Below are positions 7,380 to 13,411 of a DNA stretch of 15,560 nucleotides, piece after piece. Location: positions 1 to 15,560 of the forward strand of contig CAYHZL010000076.1 of assembly GCA_964361075.1 (NCBI GenBank), in the 5' to 3' direction. The DNA is from CAYHZL01 sp964361075. GTDB lineage: Bacteria > Bacteroidota > Ignavibacteria > UBA10030 > UBA8401. Both the position numbers and the translations under genes were made by a program. Within the stretch, counting starts at the first letter, position 1, and each line of letters opens with the position of its first letter. Below the pieces are notes generated by a model that had not been told where the DNA came from, did not search any database, and saw only the letters and a program-made list of their open reading frames with translations.

Positions 7380-7938
7380 AACCTTATTACCTTAGTAACC
7401 CAGCTATTTGCATACCAAGTCAACCTTATTAGCTTATTCCCACTTCAATGTTTTCTGATAATATTTTATAAAGTCATCATATTCCTTTTGAAAACTTAAT
7501 TTTTTATGATGTTCAGGTTGATTCAAAATGTATTTACATATTTTATCCACATCGGATTTGGATACTGAAAAAGCAGATGCGGAATTCTGCCATGAAAAGA
7601 TACCGGTGCATAGTTTGTTTTCATTAATAAATTTATTTGAACTGTCAGCAACTCTTGTAATTAAGGTTTCTTCTGATATTTTTGGAGCGCGTGAAACAAG
7701 AAAATGAACATGTTCCGGATTGGCATAAATTGCATATAATTTCGAAGCATTATTATTCACTATACCTGTAATGTATTTTTCTATTCTTATTCTTTGCCTT
7801 TCCAAAATAATAGGGTATCGGTTTTGAGTTATGAGGATAAAGTGAGTGTATAAATTATTATATTCTATTTTCATTGTAATAAGGTAATAAGGTTTGTGAA
7901 ATTACTTGATTCTATTTTATTACTAAGGTAATAAGGTT
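7380..7938 (-). mobile_element. IS200-like single-gene element with 19-bp terminal inverted repeats
   Basis: A 559-bp element whose outer ends are perfect inverted copies: AACCTTATTACCTTAGTAA at 7380-7398 and TTACTAAGGTAATAAGGTT at 7920-7938. Each end has a second, imperfect inner copy (7422-7440 and about 7876-7895). The right outer end folds as TTATTAC-TAAG-GTAATAA (7917-7934), the left as TTAC-CTTA-GTAA. Small hairpins near the ends are what Y1 transposases bind, but long terminal inverted repeats are not typical of IS200 and recall REP-flanked (RAYT-type) elements. CATTGT at 7373-7378 and ACAATG at 7947-7952 are also inverted, so the true ends could lie slightly further out. The element separates mod from the DUF1828 gene. 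Confidence 0.75.
7434..7874 (-). CDS. IS200-like Y1 (HUH) transposase
   Basis: A 146-residue single-strand DNA transposase of the Y1_Tnp family. The HUH motif is His55-Val-His57 in NPEHVHFLV, and the catalytic tyrosine is Tyr115 in KYILNQPEHHKK. The block SSNKFINE...FSWQNSASAFSVSKS (79-107) and the ending LSFQKEYDDFIKYY are characteristic of the small IS200-like transposases common in Bacteroidota. Length is near the usual 145-155 residues. The family often continues past this point with a YDERYLW-type tail, which is missing here, so it may be slightly short. All catalytic residues are present, so the enzyme may be active. Start is the ATG at 7872-7874; the right end repeats lie just upstream and may act on its expression. 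Confidence 0.9.
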   Translation of the reverse strand: MKIEYNNLYTHFILITQNRYPIILERQRIRIEKYITGIVNNNASKLYAIYANPEHVHFLVSRAPKISEETLITRVADSSNKFINENKLCTGIFSWQNSASAFSVSKSDVDKICKYILNQPEHHKKLSFQKEYDDFIKYYQKTLKWE

Positions 7939-7960
7939 GATATATTACAATGAAATGTGC

Positions 7961-8047
7961 CATTGTCAAATCGTCCTAAAATCAATTTCAGTATCTCTCA
8001 TCTGCAACACTGTATTTGTTTTCAATTGGTCGTTGCCTGTGAAAAGT
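7961..8047. repeat. 87-bp direct repeat of the mod 3' end, copy 2 (within intact mod)
   Basis: The counterpart of 6491-6577, covering the last codons of the intact mod, its TGA stop and the following CAATG. After that ATG the sequence is unrelated to pAgo, so copy 2 ends exactly where the pAgo coding sequence begins in copy 1. Confidence 0.9.
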
Positions 8048-9900
8048 GTATCGAGAGTAATTACTTTTTTCGGCTTGGCTGAAATAATTGTATCAACCAA
8101 TTTCTGATTCATTTCTTCCAATGCAATAATAAGTTCTCCGTCATTCACAGAGAAAAAACTCCCCCCTCCTTTTTTAGGAGTGGTGTGTAATTCCACTTTG
8201 TCGGTTAGTAAATACCCTGCTTTAAGGATTAACTCGTACAGCATGTTTTCTTTTTCGCTGCCATCTTTAACCGGATTTGTGAAAGCGTCCAACTGAGTTT
8301 CTAAATTTTCTTCCGTAATTTCACTGCCTCTCCATATTTTGAAATTGGAAGATGAGAGTTTGAAAACCTTAAATCCAATGGATAATTGAGAATTGACAAT
8401 TGATAATTGGGAATTATCTAATTGCAGTTCGCCAATTTTTTTAATTTTCAATTGTTCATTTTCAATTTTCAATTTCTTTATCACCCGTCTTATTCTTTCT
8501 TTTGCAATATCTGCAATAGTTTTGTAGCCCGCTTTGTATGCTTCGCTTTCTTCATCGCATTTTTCGGGTAACTGCACTAAAATAAATTTTCTGTTGCCTC
8601 CGTCTTCTTTGTTCGATTCTAAAACGGCGTGCGCGGTTGTGGCTGAGCCTCCAAAGAAATCAAGGATAATATCATCATTACCTTCACTTTGAGAATACTT
8701 TATTAATTGTCTTATTAATTCGTATGGTTTAGGATTATCAAAAATATCTTTTATGCCAAGTAAATTTTCTAAATCTTTCGAAGCACTGTCTGTTGAACCG
8801 TGTTCAAATAAAATATTTGGATTTGCTGATGTTGTATCCCTATCCTCAAAATCATAAATTTTTAATTTAATAACTCCATCTTCAATAATAAATCTATTTT
8901 TTGCTTCTAATTCTCTTGCTGTTTTCTCTCCCAATTGCCATCGCTTTCCTTCTCTTGGTTTATTTCCAAGAATCTCAAATTGCATTGATTTTCTTTCATA
9001 ACTACCAGTATTCTTCTTTTCAATAACAGTTTTACGATAGTTTCCTTCCGTATCACTAAATTCATAATTTCTGCTTTCTTTCGGCACCACCCTGTAATTC
9101 AAACTATCACTATGTTCCGTTCTACAATAACATAAAATATATTCTGTGAGGGAACTTACTTTTGCTCCTTCAACATTTGTAGTAGTTCCTTTTTTCTTCC
9201 ATAAATATGTTGCTATAAAATTCTCCTCTCCAAAAATTTCATTCATTATCATCCGCAAATTGTGAACTTCATTATCGTCAATGTGAATGAAAATAACTCC
9301 GTCATCACGCAATAAATTTTTTGCAAGGAACAAACGAGGATACATCATACTTAACCAGTTGCTGTGAAAGTGTCCGCTGTCCTTGCTGTTCTTACGGAAG
9401 AAACCTTCTTTGAGCAAATATCCTTCTTCGTCTTTGTCGCCTATTCTTTTTTGATATTCTTCTTTGCTTTCCTTAAAACTATCGGGATAAATAAAACTGT
9501 CGTTGCCTGTGTTGTATGGCGGGTCAATGATGATGCACTTTATTTTTCCGTAGTATGCTTTCTGCAAAACTTTCAATACTTCAAGGTTTTCACCTTCAAT
9601 AAAAACATTTTCAGAAGCCCCCTCCTGACCTCCCCCAAAGGGGGAGGAAAAGCCATCATTGATTCCTTCACCGATGCACGGTTTCAGTGTGGCGGTGGTT
9701 GGTATTTGCAACACCTTAAATGCATCCATCTTGCCCGCCCAGTTTAAAACATAGCGTTCGTTACTGAACTCAAGGTTTTCTTTTCCAAGCGTTGCCTGAA
9801 GTTTTTCCCAGTCAATTTTTCCTTCTGTAATGGCTTCGGGGAAAAGTTGTTTCAGTTTTTCCAACTGGTCTTGCTGTATGTCTAAAGATTCGCCTGTCAT
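7966..9900 (-). CDS. mod: Type III DNA adenine-N6 methyltransferase, Mod subunit
   Basis: A 644-residue beta-class methyltransferase that recognises the type III site and methylates adenine on one strand; it is also needed by Res for cutting. Motif IV is DPPYNTG (126-132) and the SAM-binding motif I comes later as LDFFGGSATTAHAV (413-426), the beta-class order. Between them lies the variable target-recognition region. NVFIEGENLEVLKVLQKAY (98-116) is the usual Mod lead-in. Two stretches look inserted: Gly/Ser/Pro-rich GFSSPFGGGQEGAS (83-96) and a repetitive Asn/Gln/Leu/Ile part at 481-508. Both are in frame and avoid the catalytic motifs. The ATG at 9898-9900 has no clear Shine-Dalgarno. It is the first gene of the defence operon; its 3' end is duplicated before pAgo. 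Confidence 0.95.
   Translation of the reverse strand: MTGESLDIQQDQLEKLKQLFPEAITEGKIDWEKLQATLGKENLEFSNERYVLNWAGKMDAFKVLQIPTTATLKPCIGEGINDGFSSPFGGGQEGASENVFIEGENLEVLKVLQKAYYGKIKCIIIDPPYNTGNDSFIYPDSFKESKEEYQKRIGDKDEEGYLLKEGFFRKNSKDSGHFHSNWLSMMYPRLFLAKNLLRDDGVIFIHIDDNEVHNLRMIMNEIFGEENFIATYLWKKKGTTTNVEGAKVSSLTEYILCYCRTEHSDSLNYRVVPKESRNYEFSDTEGNYRKTVIEKKNTGSYERKSMQFEILGNKPREGKRWQLGEKTARELEAKNRFIIEDGVIKLKIYDFEDRDTTSANPNILFEHGSTDSASKDLENLLGIKDIFDNPKPYELIRQLIKYSQSEGNDDIILDFFGGSATTAHAVLESNKEDGGNRKFILVQLPEKCDEESEAYKAGYKTIADIAKERIRRVIKKLKIENEQLKIKKIGELQLDNSQLSIVNSQLSIGFKVFKLSSSNFKIWRGSEITEENLETQLDAFTNPVKDGSEKENMLYELILKAGYLLTDKVELHTTPKKGGGSFFSVNDGELIIALEEMNQKLVDTIISAKPKKVITLDTLFTGNDQLKTNTVLQMRDTEIDFRTI
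8377..8466 (-). repeat. In-frame AT-rich repeat tract within mod
   Basis: Codons about 479-508 are built from iterations of AATTGAAAA and CAATTATC/CAATTGTCAATTC units, giving the peptide IENEQLKI...NSQLSIVNSQLSI. This peptide pattern is one I have often seen in Bacteroidota proteins where a dispersed intergenic repeat has entered a gene. The tract sits between the methyltransferase fold and the C-terminal domain, a place likely to tolerate a linker. Confidence 0.65.
9613..9654 (-). repeat. In-frame GC-rich palindrome within mod
   Basis: Contains the perfect inverted repeat CCTCCCCC-AAA-GGGGGAGG (9629-9647), conspicuously G/C-rich in an AT-rich gene. It encodes SSPFGGGQEGA, unlike the usual Mod sequence before the NLFIEGDNLEVLK-type block. 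It belongs to the same style of repeat as the AATCCCCC/GGGGGATT elements at the right end of the window. Confidence 0.65.
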
Positions 9901-9958
9901 TATTTTAGTGTATAAAATTTTTGTGTGTTGGGTAAAAGCAAATGTGCCAAATGTAAGT

Positions 9959-9964
9959 TGTCAA
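9959..9964 (-). promoter_or_regulatory. Possible -35 box upstream of mod
   Basis: TTGACA on the minus strand is a perfect -35 hexamer about 60 nt before the mod ATG. At 16-18 nt spacing there is no convincing -10. A TATACA-like sequence occurs much closer to the start codon. The defence operon promoter is therefore probably in this stretch but cannot be fixed by eye. Confidence 0.25.
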
Positions 9965-10015
9965 TTGTTTATGAACAAAATTCGTAACTACTCAGCGGTT
10001 AGAAAAAATAGAACA

Positions 10016-10059
10016 TTCGCCGCGGCGAAACACGGATTTGACTGATTCGCCGCGGCGAA
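10016..10059. repeat. Two identical 14-bp palindromes, 30 bp apart, upstream of mod
   Basis: TTCGCCGCGGCGAA occurs at 10016-10029 and again at 10046-10059. Both are perfect palindromes and strongly G/C-rich in AT-rich surroundings. They lie 116-159 bp upstream of the mod start. They could be paired operators (about three helical turns apart) or part of a dispersed repeat, since the DNA between and after them (CACGGATTT, AATCCGTG) resembles common intergenic repeats. Confidence 0.6.
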
Positions 10060-10085
10060 CTGATAAAATGGAGCTTCTTCATAAA

Positions 10086-10200
10086 GGGCATCTCTAAAAA
10101 TCAATAAAATAATCCGTGAAAATCTGTTTCATCCGTGTCATCTCACGAAGTGATGGTGGCGAAGCCATCCCTTCGGGACTTCGCTCATGTGTTCTATTAG
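10086..10200. repeat. Fragment of a MITE-like element related to the 10438 and 15247 copies
   Basis: GGGCATCTCTAAAAATCAAT (10086-10105) resembles the end of the element at 10438 (GGGCAGTTCTAAAAATTCAT). It is followed by AATCCGTG...ATCCGTGTCATC and by GGCGAAGCCATCCCTTCGGGACTTCG, a palindrome-rich module that recurs near 10527 and 15493. No matching opposite terminus is visible, so it is a partial or degraded copy. The whole gene-free stretch 9901-10714 consists of such repeats, the MITE at 10438 and the truncated gene end at 10330-10437. Confidence 0.4.
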
Positions 10201-10289
10201 TAAGTCAGCATCTGCTGAGTAGTAGTTACCAAAATTCTTTTGTCAAGTATAATGAAACCTGAAACCAGAAACAAGAAAACACAAAGATC

Positions 10290-10327
10290 AAAGCCCCATC
10301 AGGTCTACAATAACCTGATGAGGCTTT
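10290..10327. terminator. Strong hairpin terminator, probably bidirectional
   Basis: Left arm 10290-10304 (AAAGCCCCATCAGGT) pairs with right arm 10313-10327 (ACCTGATGAGGCTTT) with a single C-A mismatch and an 8-nt loop. On the plus strand it is followed by TTCTTCC after a run of five T. On the minus strand it is followed by GATCTTTGTGTTTTC. Leftward transcription from radC and the truncated gene fragment would reach it, so it is the likely end of that operon; plus-strand use is also possible. Confidence 0.65.
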
Positions 10328-10344
10328 TTCTTCCAACTACATTA

Positions 10345-10437
10345 CACTACAGGCGGTGCAGGCACCGGAGTGTCGCCGTTTTTATTATGCCACACACCCG
10401 TATCTTTTACAACGCGTGCAGAAAAATATTTATTATA
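10345..10437 (-). pseudogene. Truncated gene 3' end cut by a MITE
   Basis: On the minus strand an open frame enters from the MITE border and reads YNKYFSARVVKDTGVWHN, then a Pro-rich end TPVPAPPVV and TAA at 10345-10347. The terminator hairpin follows about 18 nt later. The richer G/C content of the last codons and the tail-plus-terminator order suggest the end of a real gene whose upstream part is missing or interrupted by the element at 10438-10611. The protein family is not recognisable from about 30 residues, and chance is possible. Confidence 0.35.
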
Positions 10438-10611
10438 GGGCAGTTCTAAAAATTCATTGTTTCACCGCCAAGGCGCAAAGAAAACAACTATTAAAGCATA
10501 ATAAAATCAATATTCCAAAGGAATCCCTTCGGGACTTTGCGACTTCGCGTCTTTGTGGCTAAGCCATCCCTTTGGGACGAGAAATTTTTTTTTCAATTTA
10601 TAGAACCGCCC
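10438..10611. mobile_element. MITE-like element with terminal inverted repeats
   Basis: The left end GGGCAGTTCTAAAAATTCATTG (10438-10459) is the imperfect inverse of the right end CAATTTATAGAACCGCCC (10594-10611). TA lies directly outside both ends (10436-10437 and 10612-10613), as expected for Tc1/mariner/IS630-type insertion. A second nested inverted pair lies inside: ACCGCCAAGGCGCAAAG near 10464 and CTTTGCGACTTCGCGTCTTTGTGG near 10535. There is no coding capacity. The first 71 bp are repeated at 15247-15317 with 4 mismatches. Confidence 0.7.
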
Positions 10612-10714
10612 TAAATAATTCTGTCTCTGTCGGTCTCAGTAATTGCATATACTTGTCAAACTCTTCGTCTAACACAAGTTATTTTTTTACTGTCAAATTA
10701 AAAATACCTACGCA

Positions 10715-11425
10715 TCACAACAAACCGCGCTCTACAAAACTTGTAAATCCGTTTCCCGCAATAATGAGATGATCGTGCACAGGAATGCCAATAATTTTCC
10801 CTGATTCAACTAATTGTTTGGTGATGTGAATATCTTCCTGGCTTGGCTCAAGATTTCCACTGGGATGATTATGAAGAAGAATAATGCTCGCGGCATTTTC
10901 CAAAATTGCTTCGCGAAATACTTCACGCGGATGCGTGAGCGAAGAATTTAATAAGCCGCGTGTAATAGTCCGTTCCTGAATAATTTTATTTGCAGAGCTG
11001 AGACAGACAACAATAAATACTTCTTGTTTCAAATCGCGGAGCAATGGAATAAATTTTTCTGCAATATCATTTGGCGTGCGAATACTTTTATTCTCGGCGC
11101 TCGGTTCCGCATTCAACCTTCGCGCAACTTCAAACATGGCAACAATTGTTACTGCGCGTGCTTCACCAATTCCTTTGAATTGCCGTAAATCGGCAACCGT
11201 TAAACTTGCCAACGAACGCAAAGTTTTATACCGAACTAAAATACTCTTCGCTAAATCTAATGCCGTAATTTTTCCAACACCCGAGTTAATAAGTATTGCC
11301 AGCAATTCAGCATCAGAAAGCGACGAGGCGCCGCGGGCAATTAACTTTTCTCGTGGTCTCTCTTGTTCCGGCCAATCTTTTATTTTGTAGTGATATGATG
11401 AAGGTTCGTGAAATGAGTTCTCCAT
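10715..11425 (-). CDS. radC: RadC family JAB/MPN protein
   Basis: A 236-residue RadC protein. Residues 20-105 form the helical N-terminal part with a helix-hairpin-helix-like FKGIGEARA (83-91). The C-terminal JAB/MPN metalloprotease-like domain has the full zinc motif His185-x-His187-x7-Ser195-x2-Asp198 in HNHPSGNLEPSQED, and VHDHLIIAG (216-224) follows. The family was named for a supposed DNA-repair role that was later withdrawn; its biochemical function is unsettled. Length is normal and it is complete. The ATG is 8 nt after the upstream stop and AAGGG lies within that gap, so it is the last gene of the 15178-10715 operon. Confidence 0.97.
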   Translation of the reverse strand: MENSFHEPSSYHYKIKDWPEQERPREKLIARGASSLSDAELLAILINSGVGKITALDLAKSILVRYKTLRSLASLTVADLRQFKGIGEARAVTIVAMFEVARRLNAEPSAENKSIRTPNDIAEKFIPLLRDLKQEVFIVVCLSSANKIIQERTITRGLLNSSLTHPREVFREAILENAASIILLHNHPSGNLEPSQEDIHITKQLVESGKIIGIPVHDHLIIAGNGFTSFVERGLL

Positions 11426-11433
11426 AGCATCCC

Positions 11434-13407
11434 TTATTGTTGATATTCAACTTCTCCGATTTTATGAATCTTTCCTTTTTTAAATTGAAGAATGTGAAGG
11501 TGCGAATTTATTCTTCCTTGTGTAAATGAAATTTTTGAACGAATGCCTTCATAGTGCGAAACCTTTTGCAATACTTCTTCGCATTGTTCGCGCGATGTTA
11601 TTGTTTGATGCAGCAGCAACGACATCGCATCATATCCGAAAATGATATTATCGTTTAAAGTTTTTTTATTCCGCCGCACAAATCGGACGGCAAGTTGTGT
11701 GTACCGTTCGTTCTCTTCATACCAGCGATCTGCGAAAAAGATAACGCCATCTGCATAGCGTTTATTAATATCCAGTTCATTCATATCACCCCACTCACTT
11801 GTGCCAAGCAATTGCGATTCAAGATTGTAGTATGTGAGCTGCGAAGTAATCACTCCAATTTCAGCACTGCTTGCTATCGGACAAAAAATTGCATCAATCG
11901 AATGGATCGAATAATTTAAACTATCCGGAGGGATAGAAACTTTTTGTAGTGGGATGCCAAGTGAATCAGCAATTTTTTTTCCATCGTTACCAAATAATAT
12001 TTTAACACTTACCGGTTTTCTTGCCGCCAATAATGAATCGGCAAAAAATGGCGACACTCCGGCTGTTACTAACTTGCTCAACATATCGGCGTATTGAAAT
12101 TTCCTTACAAAGGAAATCTGATAGTCTGTTCCATACACTGACGCATCGTTACGCAATGAACGAAATACATGCCGCAAATCCATTGCACCTTTGAAATACC
12201 GATAGTCGGAAACAATTGTAGCGCCAAGTCGTTTCGTCTCTTCAATAAATGCATCGGCAATTAATTTGCTTGGCGATGTTTCGGGAGAGAGTATTGCAAA
12301 TGATATGTAGTGCAAATTTTTTATTGCATATTGCGCCATTAATTTCCCGCGCATGGAAAAATCTGAATTCATGAGAAACACAAATTTACTTTTTTCGGCA
12401 AGACCGTTTTCCATTGCAGTCGGCGAAAGAAGCGGAATGTGAGATGAGTTGCTCGCTTCCGCAGCACTGCTCACTTCATCGCTAAAAACAGGACCCACTA
12501 TACCGACAACATCATTGTTTTTTTTCCATCCATCAATAGCCGTACGAATTGCCGCAGGATTACGTTCCGAATCTTTTATATCGAGCACGACCGAGATCTT
12601 GTTTTCAGCAGCATTGCTTTCATACTCATCCAGAGCAAATCGTATTCCTTCAAGAATTTCATTTGCAGTTTTTTTCTCCCGGCTTTCCGTTTGTAGTGCA
12701 TTCATAAAAGGAAGTAACACACCGATAGTAATGGAGTTTTTCTTTTCAATACGGCTCAGTATGCGCTGCGCGCGCTGCGAAACAATATCGTTCACAGATG
12801 CACTCAGTATTTCTTTTGCTTCCGCTGTTGCCTGAGCATGCATTCCCATTTGCAAATATTTTTCTGCCAACAGCAGTTGTAAATAATTTTTTAAAATGGG
12901 AATCCGTTGCTGCGCAATCGTATGTTGCAATTCGTTCGGCGAAAGATATTCGTTTACAATGTGTTCAAGAAACAAGCGAGACCGATTGACAATACGTTCA
13001 TTCGCTCCCTTCTCTATAACAAACAATAATTCTCCGATTGCATGAGAGTATTTTTCCTGTGCATATTCATTCATGCCCAACATAAAATGCGCATCACTCC
13101 AATACAAACTGGCAGGATATTGCACGAGAAATGAATCGAGTAACGTTACCGATTCCGGGTATCGTTTTTGAAAATACAATGTTTTGGATAACATCAGAAG
13201 CGATGCACTGACACGATGGTTTTGAGGATAACTTGCAAGAGATTGTTGAAGTGATTGTTCCGCTGCTTTGTACTCTTTCTGCATGTACTGACGCATTCCT
13301 AAAAGAAAATATTCTTCAGCGCCCTGATGAAAATATACTTCATCTTGTTGTGCATACACACCAGACGCGAACAAGAGCAGAGCAACACAAACAACAAACG
13401 CTTTCAT
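11434..13407 (-). CDS. Secreted TPR and type-1 periplasmic-binding-fold protein (LpoA-like architecture)
   Basis: A 657-residue envelope protein. The frame extends to 13560, but the ATG at 13405-13407 is preferred: it follows the upstream stop by 4 nt, has GGAAGGA upstream, and gives a clean signal peptide MKAFVVCVALLLFASGVYA cut before QQDE, with no lipobox. Residues about 30-215 are TPR-like helices (YFLLGMRQYMQKEYKAAEQS, LSKTLYFQKRYPES, YAQEKYSHAIGELL). From about 225 a Leu/Ile/Val-binding-type fold starts with ITIGVLLPF and includes VVGIVGPVFSDEVSSAAEAS, IPLLSPTA and, near the end, NDNIIFGYDAMSLL. TPRs followed by this fold are the layout of the penicillin-binding-protein activator LpoA and of some ABC-transporter binding proteins. 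Sequence alone does not choose between them. The neighbouring exporter gene makes a transport or envelope role plausible. Confidence 0.8.
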   Translation of the reverse strand: MKAFVVCVALLLFASGVYAQQDEVYFHQGAEEYFLLGMRQYMQKEYKAAEQSLQQSLASYPQNHRVSASLLMLSKTLYFQKRYPESVTLLDSFLVQYPASLYWSDAHFMLGMNEYAQEKYSHAIGELLFVIEKGANERIVNRSRLFLEHIVNEYLSPNELQHTIAQQRIPILKNYLQLLLAEKYLQMGMHAQATAEAKEILSASVNDIVSQRAQRILSRIEKKNSITIGVLLPFMNALQTESREKKTANEILEGIRFALDEYESNAAENKISVVLDIKDSERNPAAIRTAIDGWKKNNDVVGIVGPVFSDEVSSAAEASNSSHIPLLSPTAMENGLAEKSKFVFLMNSDFSMRGKLMAQYAIKNLHYISFAILSPETSPSKLIADAFIEETKRLGATIVSDYRYFKGAMDLRHVFRSLRNDASVYGTDYQISFVRKFQYADMLSKLVTAGVSPFFADSLLAARKPVSVKILFGNDGKKIADSLGIPLQKVSIPPDSLNYSIHSIDAIFCPIASSAEIGVITSQLTYYNLESQLLGTSEWGDMNELDINKRYADGVIFFADRWYEENERYTQLAVRFVRRNKKTLNDNIIFGYDAMSLLLHQTITSREQCEEVLQKVSHYEGIRSKISFTQGRINSHLHILQFKKGKIHKIGEVEYQQ

Positions 13408-13411
13408 CAAA

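Noticed and set aside
8377..8466. Phase-variable simple repeat in mod, as in pathogen type III mod genes
   Set aside because: The units are imperfect and of mixed length; there is no pure tandem run that would slip readily.
9940..9949. 10-mer AAATGTGCCA shared by the mod upstream region and 7953-7962
   Set aside because: Too short and AT-rich to call a repeat or site; no further similarity around it.
10005..10145. CRISPR-like array suggested by repeated TTCGCCGCGGCGAA and CACGGATT pieces
   Set aside because: Only two exact copies with a single 16-bp interval, no further regular units and no cas gene nearby.
10248..10327. Possible plus-strand small RNA from a TATAAT at 10248-10253 to the terminator at 10290-10327
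   Set aside because: No acceptable -35 at 16-18 bp spacing, and the hairpin is explained by leftward transcription.
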